Below, piece by piece: positions 1-6,291 of a stretch of DNA of 6,871 nucleotides (position 1 is its first letter; each line of letters starts with the position of its first letter). Below the pieces are notes generated by a model, which saw nothing but the letters and a program-made list of their open reading frames with translations, searched no databases and was not told the DNA's origin. Source of the DNA: an uncultured Collinsella sp. (GTDB taxonomy: Bacteria > Actinomycetota > Coriobacteriia > Coriobacteriales > Coriobacteriaceae); the NCBI GenBank assembly GCA_900545615.1, contig UQZM01000077.1, positions 1 to 6,871 on the forward strand, given 5' to 3'. A program made the translations under genes and the position numbers.

Positions 1-54
1 GACGCCGCCCTCTCAAGGCGGAGATCACCAGTTCGAATCTGGTACGGGCTACCA
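1..54 (+). tRNA. tRNA-Glu (CTC), 5' end missing
   Basis: This is the 3' part of a glutamate tRNA; the acceptor 5' strand and D-arm lie before the window. The anticodon stem is 5-9 paired with 17-21 (CCGCC/GGCGG). The seven-base loop 10-16 carries CTC at 12-14, which reads GAG. A five-base variable region (22-26) follows. The T-arm is 27-43 (ACCAG, loop TTCGAAT, CTGGT). The acceptor 3' strand is 44-50, the discriminator is A51, and CCA is encoded at 52-54. The anticodon arm closely resembles that of other bacterial tRNA-Glu genes. Confidence 0.93.
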
Positions 55-65
55 CGCATCTGATA

Positions 66-97
66 CCCGGACTTCCTATGGAAGGCCGGGTTTTTTT
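66..97 (+). terminator. Rho-independent terminator after tRNA-Glu
   Basis: The hairpin is CCCGG-A-CTTCC (66-76), loop TAT (77-79), GGAAG-G-CCGGG (80-90). It has ten paired positions with a single A/G mismatch and is followed directly by seven T (91-97). It starts 11 bases after the tRNA CCA end, so it ends the tRNA transcript and separates it from the downstream membrane-protein gene. Confidence 0.92.
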
Positions 98-166
98 ATT
101 TTCAAACAACCGTCTGCAATTCCCGTTTGAACCAGAGCTTTGCGTTCTGCCTATGGCCCTTACGGG

Positions 167-172
167 TACAAT
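167..172 (+). promoter_or_regulatory. Possible -10 box of the membrane-protein gene
   Basis: TACAAT matches the TATAAT consensus at five of six positions and lies 34 bases before the chosen ATG, downstream of the tRNA terminator where a new promoter is needed. The -35 is poor: TTCTGC at 145-150 gives a 16-base spacer, while the better TTGCGT at 140-145 is 21 bases away. This is a weak call from the sequence alone. Confidence 0.3.
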
Positions 173-193
173 ATCCAAGATATTTTGACTGTT

Positions 194-201
194 AGAAGGA
201 G
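194..201 (+). promoter_or_regulatory. Ribosome binding site that sets the start at 206
   Basis: AGAAGGAG lies four bases before the ATG at 206. It favours this start over the in-frame TTG at 140, which has no Shine-Dalgarno sequence and would also lie upstream of the -10-like box. Confidence 0.75.
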
Positions 202-205
202 TCTC

Positions 206-1513
206 ATGACGGAGTCCTCTCAGCATACGTCTAAGCCCCAGGTCGAGGTTGAGGCCTCGGGCGGAGATGACAATAAGAGCGCACGCCGCGGCGCCATCTT
301 TATCGGCGTCGTGCTGGTAGGTTATATCGTCTATCTGGTGGTAACCGGGCAGATGGGGCAGTTCTGGGCCGCTATGTCGAGCGTCCAGGCGTCATGGCTC
401 GTTGTCGCGTGTCTTTGCATGTTCATGTACCTGTTCTTTGGCATTGTGGCCTATGCGATCGCCGTCTGGCTCGATCCCAATTCGCCCGTCGGCATCCGCG
501 ACCTGATCTCGGTCGAGGCGAGTGGCATCTTCTTTGGTAACCTGACGCCCATGATGATGGGCTCCACCCCGGCTCAAATCTATCGCCTGACCAAGGCCGG
601 CCAAAACGTGGGCGAGGCCGGCGCCACGCAATTCACGCGTTTTATCGTGTACCAGTTTGGCCTCGTTGCCTGGGGCGCTATCCTACTGCTTGCTCGCATG
701 CCGTTTTTTGCCGAGCGCTATGGCGACATGACGTTGCTGTGCGTCTTTAGCTTTGGTGGGCACTGCTGCATCTTGCTGGGCATCTTCGCCGTTGCGCTCA
801 TGCCTAAGACCGTCACGCGCGTCGCCCATTGCATCATCAATTGGCTTGAGCGCATTGGTGTCTCGGCCACTAAGATCGAGGGATGGCGCACGTTTGTCGA
901 TGGCGAGATCTACTCCTTCTCCGAGAAGTTCAAGCTTTCAGCCGGACATTTTTCTTCCATGCTGCTCACGGTGGTCATCACCATGCTGCAACTCGCGTTT
1001 TTCTATCTGGTGCCGTATTTCCTGATGCTTGCCTTTGGCCACCACGAGGTCGACTTTTTCTCGGTCATGGCCGCGAGCGCCTTTGTCCAGCTGCTGAGCT
1101 CTGCGGTCCCCCTGCCCGGTGGAACTGGTGGCGCTGAGGGCGGCTTTGCATTGTTCTTGGGTCATTTCTTTGGGTCGGCTTCGACCGCCGGCTATCTGCT
1201 GTGGCGCCTCATTACGTTTATTGCGCCGACCATTTTGGCTGCGCCCCTGCTGGGACTTAAGAGCGCCCACAACAAGAGCATCCATGCGCGCTGGGATCGT
1301 GTGATGCGCAAGCTCGGCCGCACGCCTCAGACGCCCTCTGCGCCCACTATGCCGCACCCCACGAATGCTGTTACCGTTGATCCCAAGAAGCGCGCTCAGA
1401 AGGCTTCTGGGACCGCTAAGCCGGCTCATAAAGCCTATGTGCGCCAGACAGGCGATGGTATTCGCGTATCTCCGTCGGCACTCAATAAGAAGAAGCATCC
1501 CAAGTCGCAGTAG
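206..1513 (+). CDS. YbhN/LPG-synthase-TM family flippase-like membrane protein
   Basis: This 435-residue protein belongs to the integral-membrane family that includes the transmembrane half of lysylphosphatidylglycerol synthase (MprF) and YbhN-like proteins. Such proteins act on or flip lipids in the cytoplasmic membrane. Seen: a short polar N-terminus, a first hydrophobic segment at about 30-47, further segments near 63-88, 148-165, 173-199 and 250-277, and a C-terminal pair at about 312-350. Two family motifs are clear: NLTPMMMGSTPAQIYRL (112-128) and the loop PLPGGTGGAEGG (302-313) with its conserved Glu (311). No soluble LPG-synthase or GNAT-like catalytic domain follows. Instead there is an 80-residue tail rich in Lys, Arg, Pro and Ser, probably cytoplasmic. 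The start is set by AGAAGGAG four bases upstream. The family is secure; the lipid substrate is unknown. Confidence 0.88.
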   Translation: MTESSQHTSKPQVEVEASGGDDNKSARRGAIFIGVVLVGYIVYLVVTGQMGQFWAAMSSVQASWLVVACLCMFMYLFFGIVAYAIAVWLDPNSPVGIRDLISVEASGIFFGNLTPMMMGSTPAQIYRLTKAGQNVGEAGATQFTRFIVYQFGLVAWGAILLLARMPFFAERYGDMTLLCVFSFGGHCCILLGIFAVALMPKTVTRVAHCIINWLERIGVSATKIEGWRTFVDGEIYSFSEKFKLSAGHFSSMLLTVVITMLQLAFFYLVPYFLMLAFGHHEVDFFSVMAASAFVQLLSSAVPLPGGTGGAEGGFALFLGHFFGSASTAGYLLWRLITFIAPTILAAPLLGLKSAHNKSIHARWDRVMRKLGRTPQTPSAPTMPHPTNAVTVDPKKRAQKASGTAKPAHKAYVRQTGDGIRVSPSALNKKKHPKSQ

Positions 1514-1562
1514 GGCAGTCGTGCGTTCTTCATGATGCGGGGCATATTTGTGCTGTATGGGG

Positions 1563-1586
1563 GATAATCCTCTTACGTAGATTATC
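1563..1586. promoter_or_regulatory. Inverted repeat, candidate TetR operator
   Basis: GATAATC (1563-1569) and its exact reverse complement GATTATC (1580-1586) are separated by ten bases, in the leader 44 bases before the TetR-type start. The left arm contains GATAAT, a -10-like hexamer without a good -35. A second small palindrome, TCATC-TGTT-GATGA, follows at 1589-1602. TetR-family repressors often bind palindromes at their own promoters, so autoregulation is plausible, but binding is inferred only. Confidence 0.4.
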
Positions 1587-1615
1587 TCTCATCTGTTGAT
1601 GAATGCTCGCATATC

Positions 1616-1622
1616 GAAGGGA
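1616..1622 (+). promoter_or_regulatory. Ribosome binding site that sets the TetR start
   Basis: GAAGGGA lies seven bases before the ATG at 1630. It also falls inside the longer reading from the ATG at 1603, which has no comparable site, so 1630 is preferred. Confidence 0.75.
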
Positions 1623-1629
1623 CACGCCC

Positions 1630-2241
1630 ATGGCAACCAGCAAACCGCGTCTTGATCGTCGCATCGTTCGCAGCCGTAATGCCATCCTTTCGGCTTTCGA
1701 GCGCCTGCTCATGGAAAAGCCGCTGGCAGACATTACGGTGAGTGCCATCGCGCGCGAGGCCAATGTCGACCGCAAGACCTTTTACGTTCACTTTGGTACG
1801 GTTGACGGCCTGCTCGATGCCATTGCCGTCGATGTGGTGGAGATGATTGTCGACTCGGTCGAGAAAACGCTTGCTTCCATGGACGGCGACACCAACGAGC
1901 TCGCTCTGGGCGCGGCGGCGACCTTCTTTAAAACCGTTAACGAGGCGCTGTGCAACAACTTGGTGCTCAATCGTCAGCTGATCGAGAATATTCCGCTAGA
2001 TGATTTCATGGCTCGTCTTCGTGCGCCGCTCGAACACGAGATTGCCGAGCGCGATCTGCTGCCCCAAGGTCTCAAGGACGAGATGTTCGACTACTATCTG
2101 GCGTTTTTGCTGTCGGGTATTATCGGTATCTATCGCACGTGGGCACTGTCTGACGGCTCGGTTCCTATCGAGCGTGTCTCGGAGGTCGCCAACGATCTGA
2201 CTCTCAATGGTCTGTCGAGTCTGGAATCTCGCTTGGATTAG
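1630..2241 (+). CDS. TetR/AcrR-family transcriptional regulator
   Basis: This 203-residue cytoplasmic one-component regulator has the usual length for the family. The N-terminal DNA-binding domain covers about 10-56. Helix one contains RNAILSAFERLLMEKPL, and the helix-turn-helix ITVSAIAREANVDRKTFYVHF (35-55) is typical, including the near-invariant T-F-Y-x-H-F end. The ligand-binding part contains YYLAFLLSGIIGIYRTW (155-171), the pattern of the TetR C-terminal domain class found in DhaS-like regulators. The start is set by GAAGGGA seven bases before ATG 1630; an in-frame ATG at 1603 lacks a site. It follows the membrane-protein gene on the same strand by 116 bases and is convergent with the transporter operon. 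An inverted repeat in its leader may be its operator. Its ligand and other targets are unknown. Confidence 0.9.
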   Translation: MATSKPRLDRRIVRSRNAILSAFERLLMEKPLADITVSAIAREANVDRKTFYVHFGTVDGLLDAIAVDVVEMIVDSVEKTLASMDGDTNELALGAAATFFKTVNEALCNNLVLNRQLIENIPLDDFMARLRAPLEHEIAERDLLPQGLKDEMFDYYLAFLLSGIIGIYRTWALSDGSVPIERVSEVANDLTLNGLSSLESRLD

Positions 2242-2243
2242 GC

Positions 2244-2336
2244 CTAGTTGGGCTCGTCGGCGTGGAAATTCCTGTTCACGAGGTTCTCCGGCGCCTTGTA
2301 GACCTCGCCGGCGTAGGAGCTGTAGCCTGAGGATTC
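2244..2336 (-). pseudogene. IS3-family transposase OrfB remnant
   Basis: On the minus strand this reads 30 codons between a TAA just upstream and a TAG at 2244-2246. The peptide contains YSSYAGEVYKAPENL and then VNRNFHADEPN. This is the linker of IS3-family (IS150-like) OrfB proteins between the HTH_21 part and the rve integrase core, where family members continue into W-(L/V)-T-D, with the first Asp of the DDE triad. The scrap breaks off immediately before that point. No start codon, catalytic residues or IS ends are visible. It fills most of the gap between the convergent TetR gene and transporter operon and is almost certainly non-functional. Recognition is by family memory, not by a search. 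Confidence 0.72.
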
Positions 2337-2353
2337 TTAAAAGAAAGTCCAGT

Positions 2354-3670
2354 TTATCCTTCCCACTCCAAATGGGAATCCTCCGATGCGCCTTCGCACG
2401 CTTGCATGACCTCGATACCATGCGAGCGTGCGAAGGCGACGAGCTCTGCGTTGCGGGCGTTTATGGTGCCGAAGGCGGCGGGGCACACGATAAGGCGCGC
2501 GCAGTGGACGAGGAGCTCTTTGGCGCGGGCTATGGTTTTATCCCCGATCGGCTCGAAGGCGCGCTCGGCCACGCATTCCGTCGCCAGGTCGCGCGCGAGC
2601 TCGCAGTCGATGTCCCCTTCGTGCAGAACGCCCGCGTAGAACGCCTTGCCCTGCCGGATGAGCTGGCGAAACACAGCCGACCCCGTTCCTGCGCCGGCGA
2701 TGACGAACGTGTGCGCATCGCCGTGCGGGCGCCCAATTTCCACGCTGCCGAAGCGCTCGTTGAAGGTGCCATGTTGAAGGCCGTAGAGCTCGCCAATCGT
2801 CTCGCGCGTGAATATGTCCTCGGGTGCGCCGGCGCGGAAGACCCGGCCGTCCTTCACGCAAATCACCTTATCGGCGCTTTTCTGCGCGAGCTCGAGTTCG
2901 TGGATGGACATGATGACAGCCACATTCCGCGATTTCGCAAGGTGGCGAAGTATTCGTAGCAGGTCGATCTGGTAGCGGATATCGAGATACGACGTGGGCT
3001 CGTCGAGTACGAGCACACGCGGATCCTGCGCGATGGCGCGTGCGAGCATGACGCGCTGGCGTTGCCCGTCGCTTATCTGCATGAAGTCGCGCTCGGCGAG
3101 CTCTTCCACATGTGCGGTTTTCATGGCCTCGTCGACCCGACTATGGTCGTCGGGCGAGAGTGTGCCCATTCGCCCCGTGTAGGGATGCCTTCCTGCCTCT
3201 ACGATATCGCGGCAGGTGAGGAGCTCGGTCCGGGGGCGATCTGTCAGCATAACGGCAAGGTTCCTTGCGAACTCCGCCGTCTTCCATCGGGAAATCTCCC
3301 GCCCGTCGAGCTCGACCGAGCCGGCAAGCGGTGCCAGATGGCGTGTGATGGTTTTCAAGATGGTCGACTTGCCCGAGCCGTTCGGCCCGATGAGCGCCAC
3401 GACGTCGCCCGCGCGAACCTCCAGATCGACGCCTTCGACTACGACCTTCTTGTCGTAGCCCGCCGACAGGTCGCTTATGCGGAAAAGCGGCGCTCCGTCA
3501 GCCTGCGTTTCGACCGGGGTTTCGAGGTTCGACTCCGCTCGGAGGAGATGTTCCGCGCGCAGTTCCGCACGAGCAGAAAGTGCCTTCTGGCGCTTTCGTG
3601 CGAGCTCAGGACTGTATAAGCATGGAATGTCCCCTCCGAGCGTTTTGGGCCGCGGCATGAATTCCCCCAT
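2354..3670 (-). CDS. FecE/FhuC-type ABC ATPase with extra N- and C-terminal regions
   Basis: This is the 438-residue ATP-hydrolysing subunit of an iron-chelate/haem/cobalamin-class importer, on the cytoplasmic face. The ABC domain covers about 61-300: Walker A GPNGSGKST (95-103), signature ISDGQ (199-203), Walker B VLVLDEP (219-225), D-loop SYLD (227-230) and switch His 257. The usual Q-loop Gln is not at its expected place; the sequence there is VMLTDRP (140-146). FhuC/BtuD relatives have about 250-270 residues. Here there is a charged 60-residue N-terminal extension and a C-terminal domain (about 310-425) that opens with a Rossmann-like FVIAGAGTGSAV (322-333). The start ATG directly abuts the permease TAG, which suggests coupling; Met5 (start at 3658), preceded by GGGGGA, is an equally possible start. 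It is the last gene of the operon, and no clear terminator follows. Confidence 0.9.
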   Translation of the reverse strand: MGEFMPRPKTLGGDIPCLYSPELARKRQKALSARAELRAEHLLRAESNLETPVETQADGAPLFRISDLSAGYDKKVVVEGVDLEVRAGDVVALIGPNGSGKSTILKTITRHLAPLAGSVELDGREISRWKTAEFARNLAVMLTDRPRTELLTCRDIVEAGRHPYTGRMGTLSPDDHSRVDEAMKTAHVEELAERDFMQISDGQRQRVMLARAIAQDPRVLVLDEPTSYLDIRYQIDLLRILRHLAKSRNVAVIMSIHELELAQKSADKVICVKDGRVFRAGAPEDIFTRETIGELYGLQHGTFNERFGSVEIGRPHGDAHTFVIAGAGTGSAVFRQLIRQGKAFYAGVLHEGDIDCELARDLATECVAERAFEPIGDKTIARAKELLVHCARLIVCPAAFGTINARNAELVAFARSHGIEVMQACEGASEDSHLEWEG

Positions 3671-4711
3671 CTACCTCACTCGTTTCTTCAACATGAGTGC
3701 GATAACCACCGGCGCGCCGAAGATGGCGGTGACGGCGCTGATGGAAAGCTCGACGGGAGAGAACAGCGTGCGCGCGATCAAATCGCAGCCCGCGCAGAAG
3801 ATAGCGCCTCCCAAGAAGCACGCAGGAATCACGCGGATGGGCTTCGACGACTTTAGCGCCGACTTAACGAGATGCGGAACCGCGATGCCTACGAACGACA
3901 CCGGACCAGCGAACGCGGTCACGCAGGCGGAGAGCATGCTCGCTAGAAGGACGAGCACCACGCGGAAGCGTGCAACGTTCACGCCGACGCTTTTCGCGTA
4001 GGCTTCTCCCAGCTGGAAAGCGGAAAGGGGCTTCGATATCGCGAATACGCATGCGCTCACGGTGATCACCACGACCGCGATGACCACGACGTCGTCCCAG
4101 CTCGAACCCGAGAAGCTACCCAAAGACCAGTTGTGCAGGTTCACGATGGACTGGTCGTCGGCGAAGGCGATGAGGAAGTTCGTCGCCGCCGAGCAGATGT
4201 ATCCCACCATGACGCCCGCCACGATGAGCATGGCCATGGAACTTATGCGCCGTGCGATGAGGAGCACGAAGCCGATGGTGATAAGCGAGCCCAGAAACGC
4301 TGCGGTCACCATGGCCGGCGAGGACATGGCCTGGTTCGCGCCCAGAAGAACGATCATCGTAAGCGCGACGACGAACTTTGCGCCCGAGGAGACGCCCAAG
4401 ATGAACGGGTCGGCGATGGGGTTGTTGAAAAACGTCTGCAGCAGGAACCCGGAGAGCGAAAGTGCCCCGCCGAGAAGCACGGCTGAAAGCACGCGCGGAA
4501 GGCGAATCTCCCAGATGACCTGGCTTTCCATGGAATTGGCCGCGCCGCCCGAAAGGATGCCGGGGATGTGGTCTGCGGGTACGAGCACGCTCCCGATGCA
4601 CAGGTTGGCCCCGACGAGCACGATGAGGGCAACAGCGAGCAGCGCCGTCACGACGCGACACCGCGCGGCGCGCCCCGATTCGTCGTATGTCATGGAAAGC
4701 CGGCTTCTCAT
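3671..4711 (-). CDS. FecCD/BtuC-family ABC transporter permease
   Basis: This 346-residue multi-span permease forms the membrane channel of a type II importer for iron chelates, haem or cobalamin; members usually act as dimers of ten-helix subunits. Family motifs are clear: RLPR (70-73), a long loop with NNPIADPFILGVSSGA (96-111), the coupling-helix region around LGEAYAKSVG (234-243), GPVSFVGIAVPHLVK (269-283) and FGAPVVI (331-337). Hydrophobic segments run along the whole length. Only one permease gene is present, so a homodimer is likely. The ATG at 4711 lies four bases after the TAG of the substrate-binding gene. A TTG at 4723 would add four residues and overlap that gene by eight bases. 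AGGAAG sits 13 bases before the ATG, so translation probably relies on coupling. Confidence 0.93.
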   Translation of the reverse strand: MRSRLSMTYDESGRAARCRVVTALLAVALIVLVGANLCIGSVLVPADHIPGILSGGAANSMESQVIWEIRLPRVLSAVLLGGALSLSGFLLQTFFNNPIADPFILGVSSGAKFVVALTMIVLLGANQAMSSPAMVTAAFLGSLITIGFVLLIARRISSMAMLIVAGVMVGYICSAATNFLIAFADDQSIVNLHNWSLGSFSGSSWDDVVVIAVVVITVSACVFAISKPLSAFQLGEAYAKSVGVNVARFRVVLVLLASMLSACVTAFAGPVSFVGIAVPHLVKSALKSSKPIRVIPACFLGGAIFCAGCDLIARTLFSPVELSISAVTAIFGAPVVIALMLKKRVR

Positions 4712-4715
4712 GACG

Positions 4716-6287
4716 CTAGCCAAGCTTCCTCAGATAATGGAAGTCGCTCGCGTCATCGCCGGTGAACGCCCCGTGCAGCTCGTCGATAATGTCGGCGGTA
4801 GAAGTCATCTGCTGGTACATGTCGGCGCTTGTGACCCAGACGTTGCCGTTCTTTACAGCTTTGAACTGCGACAATAGCGCGTTTTTGCCTACGAAGTCTT
4901 TCAAGGTGGCAACCGATTCGTCGATGGTGCCGTTGTAGACGATGATGTCGGCATCCTTCGCCGTCGCGTAGAAGCGCTCCATTTCGAGCGTTACTGACGA
5001 ACCTGACGTCGACGCCGTCTGCGCGTCATCGAGCGCGTAGTTGCCGCCTGCAAGCTCGATCATCTGCGCCACGTAGTCGCCCGCCCGCCGCGTGACGGCG
5101 GCCCCGTTCGAGTTAATGTAGAAATACGCCACGGTTTTACCTGACGACGCGAGCCTCGACGTTTGCTCGACGCGGGCCTTCTGCTCGTTGAACAGGTGCG
5201 CGGCCTCGTCTTCCTTGTCGAACAGGACGCCGAAAAGCTTAATCCACTCGACGCGCCCGAGTGCTTCGGGCTCGCTCGACGACTGTTCGGTGAGCACGAC
5301 GAGCCCGAGCTTCTGCAGCTTTTCCTTCACATCGGGCGTGTGGTTGATCATGGTGTTCTCGATGGCGAGCGTGCAGCCCGAGGCCGATATTCGCTCGTAG
5401 TCGGGCGCGCTGTACTTGCCGCCGTAGGCGATCGCCCCACTTTCGAGTGCGCTTTTGAAGCCCGCGACCGAGCAATCGTCGGCCTTCGTGCCCGACATGA
5501 GGATGTTGTCGTTCGCATCGAGCGCGTCGACCAGGCACATCGTCGCCGACGACACGAGGTGCACCTTGTTGGCGGGACGCCTTATGACCGCGATGTCGGA
5601 GCTCAACCCATCAGGTACCTTCGCATCTTGCGGTACCACGAGGAAGCGCTCCCCGTTCGAAATGCAGATAAGCCGCAGGCCGCCTTCGTACTCGTCGACA
5701 GTGAAGTGCTCGGCGTATTCAAGCTGAAGCGCCCCCGTCGGCTCCCAGCCGCAGCCCAAATCGGCGTTGTGGAAGTCGGCCGCGGCGCTTGAAGCCGTTC
5801 CCGCAGGGGAGCCGCCGCTTGCATCGTCGCCCGATTTCTCTTTCATGGTGGATGAGTCGAAGTGGAGCGTGTAGTCGATGGTGTGCGGCGTCGACATGGC
5901 GACGGTCTCGGCCGACACGGCGATGTCCTCGTCGAGCGTGACGGGTATCTCGAACGTGGAGTTGCCGCCGTCGTTTACGGGCGCGTAGTCCACGCCGTTG
6001 ACGGTCATTTTGTCGTAGTTCGAACTCGACCAGGTGATGGTCGCGGTGTAGGTGTCGCCATCCTTCACAATTGTGGTGGGTGAGGCGATGCTTGCGCGCC
6101 CTGACCCGCCGGAGAGCGAGACGCTCACAGTGTATTCCTGAGAGCCTGCCGTGCCACCGGTCGCGTTCGGGCTCGCACTGCACCCCGCGAAGGGAAGCGC
6201 GAACAGGGCGACGAGAACGCAGGCGATCGCGCGCACCGCGATGCTGCGACGCTTCCTGCTTTCCCACTTGGGAAGAATCGACCGCAT
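4716..6287 (-). CDS. Two-domain lipoprotein: NEAT-like domain plus FecB/BtuF-type substrate-binding domain
   Basis: This 523-residue lipoprotein captures the ligand outside the membrane for the permease. Residues 1-36 form a lipoprotein signal: basic RKRR (11-14), a hydrophobic core, and lipobox FAGC with Cys36 as the lipidated residue. Residues about 50-145 form a beta-rich domain (IVKDGDTYTATITWSSSNYD, then STFEIPV and TIDYTLHF), reminiscent of NEAT-like haem/iron domains. A Gly/Ser/Ala-rich linker (about 150-170) follows. Residues about 185-520 match periplasmic-binding domain 2 proteins, with RFLVVPQ (214-220), GRVEWIKLFGVLF (344-356) and DADIIVYNG (445-453). Five cysteines besides the lipobox (179, 208, 251, 272, 305) lie in the exported part. 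The gene starts four bases after the preceding stop without a strong ribosome site, so coupled translation is likely. The ligand class is inferred only. Confidence 0.87.
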   Translation of the reverse strand: MRSILPKWESRKRRSIAVRAIACVLVALFALPFAGCSASPNATGGTAGSQEYTVSVSLSGGSGRASIASPTTIVKDGDTYTATITWSSSNYDKMTVNGVDYAPVNDGGNSTFEIPVTLDEDIAVSAETVAMSTPHTIDYTLHFDSSTMKEKSGDDASGGSPAGTASSAAADFHNADLGCGWEPTGALQLEYAEHFTVDEYEGGLRLICISNGERFLVVPQDAKVPDGLSSDIAVIRRPANKVHLVSSATMCLVDALDANDNILMSGTKADDCSVAGFKSALESGAIAYGGKYSAPDYERISASGCTLAIENTMINHTPDVKEKLQKLGLVVLTEQSSSEPEALGRVEWIKLFGVLFDKEDEAAHLFNEQKARVEQTSRLASSGKTVAYFYINSNGAAVTRRAGDYVAQMIELAGGNYALDDAQTASTSGSSVTLEMERFYATAKDADIIVYNGTIDESVATLKDFVGKNALLSQFKAVKNGNVWVTSADMYQQMTSTADIIDELHGAFTGDDASDFHYLRKLG

Positions 6288-6291
6288 GGCG

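Noticed and set aside
1..54. tRNA-Glu 3' end as an attachment site of an integrated element
   Set aside because: No second copy of the tRNA 3' end and no integrase were seen in the window, and the possible foreign segment begins about 2.2 kb away.
101..131. TTCAAAC / GTTTGAA inverted repeat with a 17-base spacer
   Set aside because: It lies next to the tRNA terminator in AT-rich DNA. Short arms and a long spacer make chance likely, and no nearby regulator points to it.
2331..2378. Small hairpins TTCTT-AA-AAGAA (2334-2345) and TTCCCA-N7-TGGGAA (2360-2378) as terminators between the convergent units
   Set aside because: Stems are only 5-6 bp, one lies inside the ATPase coding end, and neither is followed by a clean T-run on either strand.
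2207..2959. 250-codon plus-strand frame opposite the ATPase, starting inside the TetR gene
   Set aside because: It runs across the TetR end, the IS scrap and antisense of the ATPase. Its product has no recognisable domain and no ribosome site.
4062..4877. 271-codon plus-strand open frame opposite the permease gene
   Set aside because: It is antisense to a clear FecCD gene, has a Met/Thr/Arg-rich low-complexity product with no family motif, and arises from the GC bias of the real gene.
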